A stretch of 64,000 nucleotides of DNA, taken from contig JACHLS010000005.1 in assembly GCA_014204635.1 (NCBI GenBank), forward strand, positions 1 to 64,000, read 5' to 3'. Made by a program: the position numbers and the translations under genes. Source of the stretch: Sporosarcina luteola. GTDB taxonomy: Bacteria; Bacillota; Bacilli; Bacillales_A; Planococcaceae. The notes beneath the pieces are model-generated. The model was not told the DNA's origin and made no database searches. It saw only the letters and a program-made list of their open reading frames with translations. This document shows positions 16,857-25,860 of this stretch, in pieces (within the stretch, counting starts at the first letter, position 1; each line of letters begins with the position of its first letter).

Positions 16857-16944
16857 TTTCAATGTGTATTTTGCTCCTTCGGAAAAAAGGGAAGATACGG
16901 CATATTGGATTAGTAGGCATTAGTTGCTATAGATCTGTTTGTCG

Positions 16945-16971
16945 CCACCCATCTCCCTGGGTGGTTTTTTT
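16945..16971 (+). terminator. Terminator of the cobalamin riboswitch (expression platform)
   Basis: A 7-bp GC-rich stem CCACCCA/TGGGTGG with loop TCTCCC is followed by seven U residues, about 90 bases after the aptamer and 60 before the first gene. It is probably formed when cobalamin is bound. Confidence 0.85.
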
Positions 16972-17030
16972 GATGGCTCCAGAAGCAGAATACATCATTT
17001 ATTCGAGAATAGAGAAGGAGGGAACAAGGC

Positions 17031-17576
17031 TTGAAACAAGACAAACGGTACATCTGTTATCCATTCATGCGGGAATCGGCTTCCACCGTCGATTTTGAAA
17101 TCCGGACTGATTCATTGACAACAAGAATTGGCGAAGCACTGGCATTGACAGAACATGTTGAAAAAGTCCATACAGATCTCCGATACTTACAGCCTCTTGC
17201 CTATCATCTGAATGGATCGGTACGCGGAAAACTGGCAATTACGGAGGAAGACTTGGAGCGCTTAAGCGGGCTGTACGATTCCTATGTGAAAGAGGTCGGA
17301 GAGTTGATCGAGCAGTTCGTCTTGCCACAAGGGTCACATGCGGCTTGTGTGCTTCATGTATGCCGCAGCGAAGCGAAAAAATCAGTGCGTGCCTTGCATA
17401 AGGTTTCCTTGGAACGCGATGTGCCGGACATTCTATTCGATTATGCGAATTTGCTGGCGAACGTCTTATTTGTAATGGCCGTCTACACGAACAAAGTGAA
17501 CGGTGTTGATGAAATACCGTTCATCAGCAAGTCTTATCCCGTACGGAAAATGAAGAAACAAGCGGAGGTCAATTAA
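17031..17576 (+). CDS. Corrinoid adenosyltransferase-like protein lacking the usual N terminus
   Basis: 181 residues. The C-terminal two thirds match the helical bundle of PduO/YvqK-type ATP:cob(I)alamin adenosyltransferases: FVLPQGSHAACVLHVCRSEAKKS and LFDYANLLANVLFVMAVYTN. The usual N-terminal ATP-binding TRTGD-GET and EAYG-VDELN segments are replaced by an unrelated leader ending in TRIGEALAL. It may be a diverged enzyme, or a cobalamin-binding or regulatory derivative. The start TTG follows AAGGAGGG. It is first in a riboswitch-controlled pair; the next gene starts two bases after its stop. Confidence 0.75.
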   Translation: MKQDKRYICYPFMRESASTVDFEIRTDSLTTRIGEALALTEHVEKVHTDLRYLQPLAYHLNGSVRGKLAITEEDLERLSGLYDSYVKEVGELIEQFVLPQGSHAACVLHVCRSEAKKSVRALHKVSLERDVPDILFDYANLLANVLFVMAVYTNKVNGVDEIPFISKSYPVRKMKKQAEVN

Positions 17577-17577
17577 G

Positions 17578-18534
17578 ATGAATAAACGGATTTGGTTGAA
17601 TGGGCTTCTTTCCCTTCTAGTTGTTTTTATGCTAGGGGCATGTGGAAACGACAAGAAAAACGAAGGAGCAGAAATAGAAAAGACGGACACACCAAAAGAG
17701 GAAGTCGCTTCCTACACGGTAACGGATGATCTCGGAAAAGAGATCACGTTTGAAAAAACACCAGAAACCATCGTCTCCTTGCAGCCAAGCAACACAGAAA
17801 TTCTTTTCGCATTGGGCGTCGGTGACCAAATTATCGGGGCTACGGATTATGATACGTATCCGAAGGAAGCATTGGACATTGAACGGGTCTCTGATTCTGT
17901 CAAATTTAACGGCGAACGGATCATTGAATTGAATCCGGACGTTGTCATCGCCTATTCGACAGGCGGGGAAGTGGAAGGACTCGCCACATTGGAGGAAGCT
18001 GGCATTCCGGTGTTCGTCATTCAATCTGCAAGCTCCTTTGATGATGTATATGGCGATATTGCACAAATTGCGGACGTATTGAACCTTCAAGAAAAAGGAG
18101 ATTCCCTTATTGAAGACATTCAGTCTAAAATCAGCTCTGTTACAGAAAAGCTGGGCGATTTAGACAATCTGAAACAGATGTATTTTGAAATCAGCCCGGC
18201 TCCGGATATTTACACGGCCGGTAAAGGCACGTTCCAGCAGGAAATCTTTAATCAAGCGAACGTGACGAATGTCTTCGGAGATTTGGATGGCTGGCCAAAA
18301 GTATCTGAGGAAGATATCCTGACCAAGCAGCCGGATGTTATTGTCACGACCGTGTCGTATATTCCAGACCCCGTCGGTGAAATCAAAGGCCGTGAAGGTT
18401 GGGATATGTTACAAGCAGTGAAGGAAGACCATGTCATCCAACTGGATAGCGATATCATGTCGCGGCCAGGTCCCCGTATTGGAGAGGCAGTCGAACTTCT
18501 AGCGAAAGCGATTTATCCTGAAAAGTTTGAGTAA
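17578..18534 (+). CDS. BtuF-like ABC transporter substrate-binding lipoprotein
   Basis: 318 residues with a lipoprotein signal ending LGAC. It has the helical-backbone binding-protein fold of the BtuF/FhuD class: TVTDDLGKEITFEKTPETIVSLQPSNTEIL, a long linking helix around 165-200 and the C-terminal QPDVIVTT-SYIPDPVGEIKGREGW segment. Control by the cobalamin riboswitch makes cobalamin or a precursor the likely ligand. No permease or ATPase gene follows, so those subunits must be elsewhere. Confidence 0.85.
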   Translation: MNKRIWLNGLLSLLVVFMLGACGNDKKNEGAEIEKTDTPKEEVASYTVTDDLGKEITFEKTPETIVSLQPSNTEILFALGVGDQIIGATDYDTYPKEALDIERVSDSVKFNGERIIELNPDVVIAYSTGGEVEGLATLEEAGIPVFVIQSASSFDDVYGDIAQIADVLNLQEKGDSLIEDIQSKISSVTEKLGDLDNLKQMYFEISPAPDIYTAGKGTFQQEIFNQANVTNVFGDLDGWPKVSEEDILTKQPDVIVTTVSYIPDPVGEIKGREGWDMLQAVKEDHVIQLDSDIMSRPGPRIGEAVELLAKAIYPEKFE

Positions 18535-18541
18535 AACGGCG

Positions 18542-18570
18542 AAGCCAGGCGCAAGTAGGGGCCTGGCTTT
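18542..18570 (+). terminator. Intrinsic terminator after btuF-like gene
   Basis: A 9-bp stem AAGCCAGGC/GCCTGGCTT is followed by TTCTT, eight bases after the stop. Confidence 0.75.
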
Positions 18571-18581
18571 CTTATGGTTTA

Positions 18582-19367
18582 TTAAAAAAATTCGTACAAG
18601 CCATCTGCGAAGTATACGTACTCTTCCCTATTGATTGACATCCCATATCCCTCAAAAAAAGTCGCGCGGTCCTTGATCTCTTCAAACATTCCCGGTTTCG
18701 GCCGGATGGCAAGAGCCAGATCATAACGGGGATCACCGAATGCCCCGCCACTCCAGTCGATGATGCCCGTCACTCTGCCTTGTGCAGCTAGAACATTGTC
18801 CACAGTGAAATCGCCATGAATTAATTTCTGTTCTACCGCTTGCGGCTTGGATGTCTTCAAACGATCCAGCAACTCGGCCGTTCCATCCACTTGATAATGA
18901 TGTAAATTGTATGTTGCAATTTCAAGTTGCTTGTCCAGCCAGTTTCCTTCTCCTATAAGTGAAGGAGGACACAGAGCAGCATGTAAACGGGCGAGCATTT
19001 GGCCGAACTGTAATAGCAGGGAGCGACGTTGGATTTCATCCGTCTCCCGTGAAAGTGCTGAGCGGATCGGTTCACCTTCCAATACTTCAAGTACCAACCA
19101 ATGCCCGGCAGCAGTTGCTGCACTCCCATGCACTTTTGGCACCGGCAGGCCCGTTCCCTGCAAATGTCGCAGCACATACTCCTCCCGCACTAACCACGAG
19201 CAAAACGGTTCCTCTTGCGACCGCTTCATAATATATGTACCTTTCTCTCCGTGCACGATTCCTACGTCTGACGTATGGCCCTGTCTCGGAAATTGTATAT
19301 CCCGTACCTCTCCCGTCAAACAAATCAATTCGTGCGGTATCTCCTCTTTGGATAACGGTGTTGTCAT
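18582..19367 (-). CDS. Aminoglycoside phosphotransferase-like kinase
   Basis: 261 residues of the APH/choline-kinase fold. The catalytic loop is LIHGDFTVDN and the metal-binding motif is GIIDWSGGAFGDPRYDLA. An N-lobe Lys lies in TYIMKRSQEEPF, and the hinge is LEVLEGEPI. Substrate could be a drug or a metabolite; resistance cannot be inferred. AGGAGG lies five bases before the ATG. An 18-unit repeat array starts directly upstream of that site, so the promoter must lie inside or beyond the array. Confidence 0.8.
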   Translation of the reverse strand: MTTPLSKEEIPHELICLTGEVRDIQFPRQGHTSDVGIVHGEKGTYIMKRSQEEPFCSWLVREEYVLRHLQGTGLPVPKVHGSAATAAGHWLVLEVLEGEPIRSALSRETDEIQRRSLLLQFGQMLARLHAALCPPSLIGEGNWLDKQLEIATYNLHHYQVDGTAELLDRLKTSKPQAVEQKLIHGDFTVDNVLAAQGRVTGIIDWSGGAFGDPRYDLALAIRPKPGMFEEIKDRATFFEGYGMSINREEYVYFADGLYEFF

Positions 19368-19380
19368 AAATTCCTCCTAC

Positions 19381-19740
19381 TTCTGGGGTTTGCCCTGGTT
19401 ATCTGGCGTTCGATCCGGTTATCTGGCGTTCAGCACGATTTGCTGGCGTTCGGTCCAGTTATCTGGCGTTTAGCCCGCTATTCTGGCGTTCGTCCTGGTT
19501 ATCTGGCGTTTAGCCCGCTATTCTGGCGTTCGTCCTGGTTATCTGGCGTTCAGCCCGCTATTCTGGCGTTCGGTCCGGTTATCTGGCGTTCAGCACGATT
19601 TGCTGGCGTTCGGTCCAGTTATCTGGCGTTCAGCACGATTTGCTGGCGTTCGGTCCGGTTATCTGGCGTTCAGCACGATTTGCTGGCGTTCGGCCCGGTT
19701 ATCTGGCGTTCGACCCGATTTTTTGGCATTCAGTACAATA
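19381..19740. repeat. Array: 18 units of exactly 20 bp, core CTGGCGTT
   Basis: Eighteen 20-bp units in strict register from 19381 to 19740; first and last are degenerate. The core reads (A/T)TCTGGCGTT on the plus strand, the inverse complement of the 9211-9830 core. Spacers alternate between CGNCCNGGTT-like and CAGCACGATT/CAGCCCGCTA-like, so a 40-bp double unit is visible. It begins two bases from the ribosome-binding site of the reverse-strand phosphotransferase gene. ORFs across it, with repeated LAFGPVIWR-type peptides, are repeat artefacts. Confidence 0.95.
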
Positions 19741-19932
19741 CCCTCACAGTCACCCAGTTGAACTGGCGGCGTTGCTCTTTACAGGTGATTCTCACTTCTT
19801 CTCCATGTTCCTTCCGTTTTCCTTCTCGGGATGCTTTCGGGCTTGGGATGAAAATGAGTGACCTTTGAATTTCAGTACTGCCGTCATTTGTTTGGACATA
19901 CAATCTCCATATTGGACAGGAGGAGGTTTAGT

Positions 19933-20661
19933 GTGGCATCACTGCCGGTCATCAGTATTGTTATCTCGTCATTTTGCACATTGCTCGGGGCAATCCCGAC
20001 ATTGTTCATTGCCAACCTATCACATGGACAAAAAGACAACCTGCTGGCGTTCACTGCTGGCGTCATGGTCGCCGCGTCCACCTATAGCCTCATTCCTTCT
20101 GCGCTTAAGCTTTCCAATATGTTCGTGCTTTGTGTGGGTATCCTGTTAGGGGCTCTCGTGCTAACCTTACTCGAAAAATCTCTTCCGCACAGTGACTTGG
20201 AACATTCGCAAATGATGCAGGCGAGTGCATTTCTACTGTTTATCACAATGGCGTTGCACAATATACCAGAAGGCCTGTCCGTCGGCGTCAGCTTTGCCAG
20301 TCAAGTGGAAGATCTGGGGCCGCTCGTCGCTTTGGCGATCGGCTTGCAAAATATTCCGGAAGGTTTCCTGCTGGCCCTTTTTCTTATCACACAAGGGACC
20401 AGCCGCTGGAAGGCGTTCGGCTATACTTTTTTAGCTGGCCTTACAGAGTTTGTTTCTGCGCTATCCGGCATGATTTTTGGACAGCAGCTGTTTATGATTG
20501 TCCCTTATGGACTGGCTTTTGCCGCTGGTGCCATGTTGTTTATTGTCTATAAAGAATTAATTCCGGAAAGTCATGGGCATGGACATGAGCGTTCTGCCAC
20601 GTTCTCCTTCATCCTTGGGCTGCTAATGATGATCGTTCTGACAGGATATCTCGGTGAATAA
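19933..20661 (+). CDS. ZIP-family divalent metal transporter
   Basis: 242 residues with about eight hydrophobic segments. The metal-binding helix motifs are HNIPEGLSVGVSFA (helix 4) and GLQNIPEGFLLALFL (helix 5), as in ZIP proteins that import Zn, Fe or Mn. A His-rich stretch (ESHGHGHERS) lies before the last helix. The GTG at 19933 is preferred because AGGAGG lies six bases upstream; the longer ORF has no site. Between the array end (19740) and this start no clear promoter was identified. Confidence 0.88.
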   Translation: MASLPVISIVISSFCTLLGAIPTLFIANLSHGQKDNLLAFTAGVMVAASTYSLIPSALKLSNMFVLCVGILLGALVLTLLEKSLPHSDLEHSQMMQASAFLLFITMALHNIPEGLSVGVSFASQVEDLGPLVALAIGLQNIPEGFLLALFLITQGTSRWKAFGYTFLAGLTEFVSALSGMIFGQQLFMIVPYGLAFAAGAMLFIVYKELIPESHGHGHERSATFSFILGLLMMIVLTGYLGE

Positions 20662-20675
20662 AAAGAGATGTAAAA

Positions 20676-20697
20676 AGGACCTTCTCGTGAAGGTCCT
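20676..20697. terminator. Convergent terminator
   Basis: A 9-bp stem AGGACCTTC/GAAGGTCCT with a 4-base loop. The U-tract is on the reverse strand, serving the 56-residue ORF, and the hairpin also lies just after the ZIP gene. Confidence 0.85.
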
Positions 20698-20709
20698 GAC
20701 GTCTAGCAT

Positions 20710-20880
20710 TTACTGGTCATTGGAATATTTTTGATGGCGTTTTACTTCGTCCTGTGCTTCTTTGCGTATCTCGTCCACGCGCTGTTCCGCCTTTTTAGCT
20801 GCATTATTTGCAATGGAGGAAAAGTCCCCCTGATTGACAGTTGGATTGTTTTCTTGATCTCCGGCATAGCTTTTCGTCAA
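20710..20880 (-). CDS. Small hypothetical protein, 56 residues
   Basis: Start TTG at 20878-20880 with AAGGAG eight bases upstream; the ATG seven codons earlier would place that site inside the ORF. The product is hydrophilic: an Asn/Gln-rich front (NNPTVNQGDFSSIANNAA) and a charged helical tail (KKAEQRVDEIRKEAQDEVKR). No family is recognised. Size and composition would suit a spore-associated or stress peptide, but no sigma-G-like promoter was found. Confidence 0.6.
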   Translation of the reverse strand: MTKSYAGDQENNPTVNQGDFSSIANNAAKKAEQRVDEIRKEAQDEVKRHQKYSNDQ

Positions 20881-21028
20881 TCCAATCACTCCTTGTCTCA
20901 TTTCCCACTAGCATTCCCGATTGAACTTATTTAAAACAAATGAACTGTAAAATTTAATTCAATCCGTTCTCATAAATTCGTACAGGCGGCCGATATATTC
21001 CTTATCATCATACTCTAGAGGTGTTATT

Positions 21029-23377
21029 GTGGATTCTTCTTTTGCTTCTATGTCTGAACATCAGCATATACCATATTTGGTCGGCCTTTCTTACCTGATC
21101 GCCACAATTTCCGCCTTTGCCTCGATCGTCTTGGCGCGGCGTGTCATCTACACTCGTCAAACAGCCAAGCGTATTTGGCTCATATTAGGTGCTGGAACAC
21201 TCGGGATTGGTATTTGGTCGATGCACTTCATCGCAATGCTATCCTACCAATTTCCGTTCCCTGTTTATTACAATACGACACTTGTTGCAGTCTCCGTAAT
21301 CATCGCAATTGTCGGTTGTTATTTTGGTTATGTCATCATATCCGCGAATCAAAAAAGCAAAATCCGCTTTTTCTTTTCCGGCATTGTCATGGGCATCGGC
21401 ATCGCATCTATGCATTATGTCGGCATGGCTGCACTGGAAGCCGTGGCGGTTGAATATAACCCGATTCTATTTTCGTTTTCCTTAGTGATTGCCATTGCTG
21501 CTTCTTGGGTGGCCATCTGGATTGGTTTCTTGTCCCCTTACGCGAGACGTGCCATGTCTTGGAAAATAAAAGTCCTCTTTTCTTTGATGATGGCTGTGGC
21601 CATTACTGGCATGCATTATACCGGCATGGCTGCGGCTACATTTTCCAGTGTGACAATGGAGAGTCCTCTTAAAGATGGGATGGATGCGACACGTTTGGCT
21701 TGGTTTGTGACAGGCGTGACATTGGTCATCTTTGCCCTTTTCTTCTGTTCCATCGTCATCGATCGGCTGTGGCAAAAGCGAGAATTGGTTCAAAATACGT
21801 TGTTGGATTCCATTGCAGATGGCATTGTCATTACCGATCAAACAGGCACCATTTTGCATGCCAATCCTTCTTTCCGTCAGTTGATGGGAGAGGACACATC
21901 CAGCCAACGTTTCGACAAACTGCAAAATTACCATCCCGAATTAACAGAACAGATTACGAGCGATCTGGACTTCCATGTAGCCATTCGATCTTTGATTTTG
22001 GAAGTAAAGCGACGACCCATCCAAGAGGAAGCTCTTCACCATTCACTCTGGCTCTTGCGTGATATTACGGAACAGATTAAAAACGAAAAGCAAATCACAT
22101 ACATGGCTTATCATGATTCGTTGACGAAACTTCCCAATCGGCATAAACTCGATGCCACTCTGGCCAATTGGTTCGATGCCAAGAAAACGATCGGCTGTAT
22201 CTTCATGAACGTCGATCGGATGAAATTCGCAAATGACACGCTTGGCCACCAAGCAGGAGACCAACTTCTCCGCCAAATTGCCGGCCGTCTTGAGGCAATT
22301 GTTCAGGATAAAGGCTTTCTAGCCAGAGTCGGTGGAGATGAATTCGTCATCCTGTTAGCGGACAGTTATGGTAAAGAGGCTTTCAGTTTGGCGGAAGCTT
22401 GTGTTTCGGCCATGAATGAACCCCTTTCCATTCACGACACCCAGCTGGCAGTCTCATTAAGCGCTGGCACCTGTATCTTTCCGTTAGATGCGGCCAATCC
22501 GAAAGAACTTCTCCAGTTTGCCGACTTGGCCATGTCAGAATCTAAGCGGAATGGAAAAAATCAAGTGACCGCTTTCACATCAAAGCTAAACGATCAATAT
22601 CGCCGCAAGCTCCAAGTTGAGGAGGCCCTTTCTCTTGCCATTGATCATGCCGAACTTCATCTCTTATACCAGCCAAAGGTGGCGGTCGGAACCGCAAAGG
22701 TAAAAGGCGTCGAAGCATTATTGCGTTGGATCCATCCGCAGCATGGCTTTATATCCCCGGCCGAGTTCATTCCAATCGCGGAGGAGAAGAGCTTGATTCA
22801 TAAAATCGGAGATTGGGTGCTGCGGGAAGCATGCCTGCAATGGGTGAAATGGAAAGAAGAGTTGGATGAGCCGCCGATCATCGCGGTCAATATTTCGCCT
22901 TTGCAACTCTCCAGAGAAGATTTCCTGTCTGGCTTACTAACAATTGTGGAGGACACGAAGATGGATCCGCATTTTTTGGAATTGGAACTGACGGAGTCTG
23001 CCTCACTTGGCTTTGCAGAAGTGACGAATGGATGGCTTGGTCATTTGCACGAACTTGGCATCCAAATTTCACTTGATGATTTTGGCACCGGTTATTCTTC
23101 CTTTAGCCATTTAAAAGAGCTTCCGATCGATGTCTTGAAGATCGATCGCTCCTTCCTGCATAATCTGATAGGCAATCCAGGGCAGGAAGCCATTGTCCGT
23201 TCCATTATCCAGCTGGGACATAATTTAAATGTACAAGTATTGATGGAAGGCGTGGAGGTGAAGGAACAAGTGGATTGGTTGCAGAAGGCAGGATGCGACC
23301 TGATTCAAGGTTACTATTTCGCCAAACCCCAAACTCCTGCAGACCTGCGGCCCATGCTGCAGGGAAGTAGACTATGA
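21029..23377 (+). CDS. MHYT-PAS-GGDEF-EAL cyclic-di-GMP protein
   Basis: 782 residues. Residues ~15-240 form a seven-helix MHYT sensor with motifs SMHFIAM, SMHYVGMAA and GMHYTGMAA, thought to bind a metal and sense O2, CO or NO. A PAS-like domain spans about 250-345. GGDEF (about 350-515) has an intact RVGGDEFVILL active site. EAL (about 525-780) has EALLRW, DDFGTGYSSF and KIDRSF plus EGVE, so phosphodiesterase residues look complete. Both synthesis and hydrolysis of c-di-GMP are possible. Start GTG follows GAGGTG. Confidence 0.92.
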   Translation: MDSSFASMSEHQHIPYLVGLSYLIATISAFASIVLARRVIYTRQTAKRIWLILGAGTLGIGIWSMHFIAMLSYQFPFPVYYNTTLVAVSVIIAIVGCYFGYVIISANQKSKIRFFFSGIVMGIGIASMHYVGMAALEAVAVEYNPILFSFSLVIAIAASWVAIWIGFLSPYARRAMSWKIKVLFSLMMAVAITGMHYTGMAAATFSSVTMESPLKDGMDATRLAWFVTGVTLVIFALFFCSIVIDRLWQKRELVQNTLLDSIADGIVITDQTGTILHANPSFRQLMGEDTSSQRFDKLQNYHPELTEQITSDLDFHVAIRSLILEVKRRPIQEEALHHSLWLLRDITEQIKNEKQITYMAYHDSLTKLPNRHKLDATLANWFDAKKTIGCIFMNVDRMKFANDTLGHQAGDQLLRQIAGRLEAIVQDKGFLARVGGDEFVILLADSYGKEAFSLAEACVSAMNEPLSIHDTQLAVSLSAGTCIFPLDAANPKELLQFADLAMSESKRNGKNQVTAFTSKLNDQYRRKLQVEEALSLAIDHAELHLLYQPKVAVGTAKVKGVEALLRWIHPQHGFISPAEFIPIAEEKSLIHKIGDWVLREACLQWVKWKEELDEPPIIAVNISPLQLSREDFLSGLLTIVEDTKMDPHFLELELTESASLGFAEVTNGWLGHLHELGIQISLDDFGTGYSSFSHLKELPIDVLKIDRSFLHNLIGNPGQEAIVRSIIQLGHNLNVQVLMEGVEVKEQVDWLQKAGCDLIQGYYFAKPQTPADLRPMLQGSRL

Positions 23378-23391
23378 GAATGGCGGTTCAT

Positions 23392-23422
23392 ACCCCGGCA
23401 CGCCTTGTGCATCCGGGTTTTT
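23392..23422 (+). terminator. Intrinsic terminator after the GGDEF-EAL gene
   Basis: A stem ACCCCGG/CCGGGTT closing a partly paired loop is followed by TTTTT. Confidence 0.75.
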
Positions 23423-23490
23423 CATTTCTATTTTGAATTAGCCTTGAATTTCATGCTACAGTGTGAATAGCAAAGAATACAGGAGGATTT

Positions 23491-24753
23491 ATGGATCACA
23501 GAATACAAGCAATCGCAAAAACAACCCAAGTCGAATTCGGCCTTGAAAACTATCGGCTGGCACGCCATGCAATTTTTCAAAAACAAGATGCTTTTGGGGA
23601 ATCGTACTATCAACTTTCAATGGAATGGTTTCCGCTTACAGCAGGCAACGTAGATGAAGATGAGAATCCTGCGGGCACTGCAGTCATTGATTATCATATT
23701 CAAGAAAAGCGTTTTGAAAGTGTCATTTTCGTGATGGAACAATCCGAGTCAACATCCCTCCCTTTCAAGGACAAGACCGTTGAAGAAATGGCGTCCTTCG
23801 TGGAACGGATGACCCGGTACCAATTCGGCCGTGACTTTTCTTTACTACATTTCTATGGAACAGGAGCAACGTTCCACTCAGAAATAGATGGTATCCGTCT
23901 ATCGCCTTCCTTCCAAGCTGAAGTGAATTGTGATGAGGAGGGGAAACTTCTTGCCTTTACGACATTTGGAAAAGCACCAGACCAAAATGCTCTCATACGC
24001 CAAGAGTTTCATTTGACGCTTGAAGAGGTTGAACCGCTTGTTCAAGAACAGGTCAAACTGTTTGAATTTCCCTCCGAAAAGATGGGCAAGTTTGTTTCTG
24101 CATATACTGTAGACGAAGTATTCATTGCTGCCGATGGATTGACCTGCCTTCCTTTTTTTGCAGATGAGCGTATGGCGGTAGCAGTAGGAGAATTATTGGA
24201 GTGGGCCGAACCGTTGAACGGTTCCATTGACCGTCAACCAATGGAGCCGTCACAGGCCATTGATGTCGAGAAGGCTTTCCAAGCAATCCCGGCAGATGTC
24301 TGCGGCCTCTCCGCTGGAGAAGTCGAGCAGTGCAGTTCGGCAGTGCTTACTGCATTGCGAATGGAATATCCTGAGGAGAGCGGGAAATGGCGATTGAAAA
24401 TGTTGCAGCCCAAGCAGCAATACATCAGCGCATTTTGTCATTTTGAAGAAAGCACAACCAGCGATATTTTGCGTCCGAGGCTCGTCCTGTTTATTGACCG
24501 GGCGACAATGAAGGTCGTCAATTTAATGGACAACCGCCCGATGCTCCAAGGCATATTCAACTCATTTAAATCAGCAGAACCAGCCCTAATCGACCATGAA
24601 ACTGCCTTTGAAGCAATGGTCCCTTATATCACAATGGAACCAATCTACGTTTATGATTTCCGCTCCAAAACTTATGTATTGTGTGGATTAATCGATTCCG
24701 ATCAAGCGGTTGATGCGGTGAGTGGCAATATAGTGGCGTTAGAGGAATTATAA
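23491..24753 (+). CDS. Conserved-type hypothetical protein, 420 residues
   Basis: A soluble protein without signal peptide or membrane helix. Ribosome-binding site AGGAGG sits four bases before the ATG. Two regions, roughly 90-215 and 255-415, each seem to contain a 'helix, then value of a polymer-like beta sheet' pattern (e.g. RLVLFIDRATMKVVNLMDN, TYVLCGLIDSDQAVDAVSGN). This is reminiscent of YcdB/YcdC or PepSY-type repeats, but similarity is too weak to assign. Function unknown. Confidence 0.55.
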   Translation: MDHRIQAIAKTTQVEFGLENYRLARHAIFQKQDAFGESYYQLSMEWFPLTAGNVDEDENPAGTAVIDYHIQEKRFESVIFVMEQSESTSLPFKDKTVEEMASFVERMTRYQFGRDFSLLHFYGTGATFHSEIDGIRLSPSFQAEVNCDEEGKLLAFTTFGKAPDQNALIRQEFHLTLEEVEPLVQEQVKLFEFPSEKMGKFVSAYTVDEVFIAADGLTCLPFFADERMAVAVGELLEWAEPLNGSIDRQPMEPSQAIDVEKAFQAIPADVCGLSAGEVEQCSSAVLTALRMEYPEESGKWRLKMLQPKQQYISAFCHFEESTTSDILRPRLVLFIDRATMKVVNLMDNRPMLQGIFNSFKSAEPALIDHETAFEAMVPYITMEPIYVYDFRSKTYVLCGLIDSDQAVDAVSGNIVALEEL

Positions 24754-24757
24754 GGGC

Positions 24758-24784
24758 GAGGCCGCTCCGGGTTGGAGTGGCCTC
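24758..24784 (+). terminator. Hairpin after the 420-residue ORF
   Basis: An 11-bp stem GAGGCCGCTCC/GGAGTGGCCTC (one G-U) lies four bases after the stop. No U-run follows. Confidence 0.55.
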
Positions 24785-24915
24785 AGCTATTGCAAAACAT
24801 ATTGAAATCAAGGCATTTTCAAGACGCAGGGAACGTAGGTTTTCATCCTCACTGCGCCAAGACTTGCTGAGCGGTCAAAAAAGCAACGATAAATTCGGCA
24901 AACTCAGCTTGCCCC

Positions 24916-25719
24916 TCATTGATTCACAACGATAATAAAAGCTTCAAACCCAGCCCGCTGCAGATCAGCCACTTGCTTGTCCGCATTGGCTTTATCCGCA
25001 AAAGAGCCTGTGATGACACGATAATACGTAACCCCGCTTTGCGTAAAGATTTCGATGAAGCTGTCAAATCCTTTCGCTTTCAGTTCTGCAACTCGTTGAT
25101 CAGCGTTCGCGCGTGATGTGAATGAACCGGTAACAACCCGGTATAGCACATTGCCAGATGGCGGCGGAGTGCTTGACTTAACTAAACCGAGTGCTTTCGC
25201 CAATCCATTAGCATGGCCGCGTGCAGCCTTGTCCAACCAAGCAGACGTTTTCATTTTCGCTGCATCCGTCGCATTATCGATAAAGCCATTTTCCGTCAAC
25301 ATCGCATGCATTCTTGATTCGCGAAGAACATGGAAATTTTCCTTCTTCTTGCCACGGTTCGGCATATCGATCAATTTAACGATTTCCGCATGGATCGTAT
25401 TACGCAATTGAGCAGTTGTTGAGGAATCCGACAGATTGCTGTGAATGTAATCCTCATATCCCGTACCACCACCTGCGTTAATGTGGATACTTAAATAAAA
25501 GTCAGCTCCCCAAGCATTGGCATCATTCGTCCGCTGTGTCAAACTTACCGTTGTGTCTCCGGTGCGGCTCATCCGAACTGATGCATTCGTATATTCATTC
25601 ACCAAAATATTTCGTACCCGTGTCGCGATCGCCAACGTCACATCTTTTTCCTTTAGTCCATTTGCCGCAGCTCCTCCATCAGTTCCACCATGTCCCGGAT
25701 CTAGATAAATTTTCACCAT
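24916..25719 (-). CDS. N-acetylmuramoyl-L-alanine amidase with two SPOR repeats
   Basis: 267 residues. The Amidase_3 domain (about 1-180) has zinc ligands and the catalytic Glu visible in YLDPGHGGTDGGA, the KEKDVTL strand Glu, LSIHINAGGG and MLTENGFIDN. Two SPOR repeats follow after a PPP linker (about 190-227 and 230-267; each V-TGSF--KANAD--V--L-A-GF--FI). The layout is that of CwlC and phage endolysin BlyA. No signal peptide is present, fitting a holin-dependent or mother-cell lysis enzyme. It is the last gene of the lysis module. Confidence 0.9.
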   Translation of the reverse strand: MVKIYLDPGHGGTDGGAAANGLKEKDVTLAIATRVRNILVNEYTNASVRMSRTGDTTVSLTQRTNDANAWGADFYLSIHINAGGGTGYEDYIHSNLSDSSTTAQLRNTIHAEIVKLIDMPNRGKKKENFHVLRESRMHAMLTENGFIDNATDAAKMKTSAWLDKAARGHANGLAKALGLVKSSTPPPSGNVLYRVVTGSFTSRANADQRVAELKAKGFDSFIEIFTQSGVTYYRVITGSFADKANADKQVADLQRAGFEAFIIVVNQ

Positions 25720-25832
25720 TTTTATTTCCTCCTCTAATTTTCAATGTTTTTCCGATGACCTTAGCAACGAATAACTTTTTTATTCTCTCCTTCGAATTTA
25801 CACCCGCACCACCTCCTTTCCGCAATAAAAAA

Positions 25833-25860
25833 AGCGATGCCTATTTGGGAGGCAATCGCT
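25833..25860 (-). terminator. Terminator overlapping the holin stop codon
   Basis: A stem AGCGATTGCC/GGCATCGCT (one bulge) is followed on the reverse strand by TTTTTTT. The holin stop codon lies in the loop, so it may reduce but not abolish transcription into the amidase gene. Confidence 0.7.

Noticed and set aside
16727-17098. 123-residue ORF upstream of the adenosyltransferase-like gene
   Set aside because: It overlaps the cobalamin riboswitch aptamer and its terminator.
19440-19868. 142-residue ORF with Trp/Leu-rich repeats (LAFGPVIWR)
   Set aside because: It is a by-product of the 20-bp array, has no ribosome-binding site, and every frame in the array gives similar artefacts.
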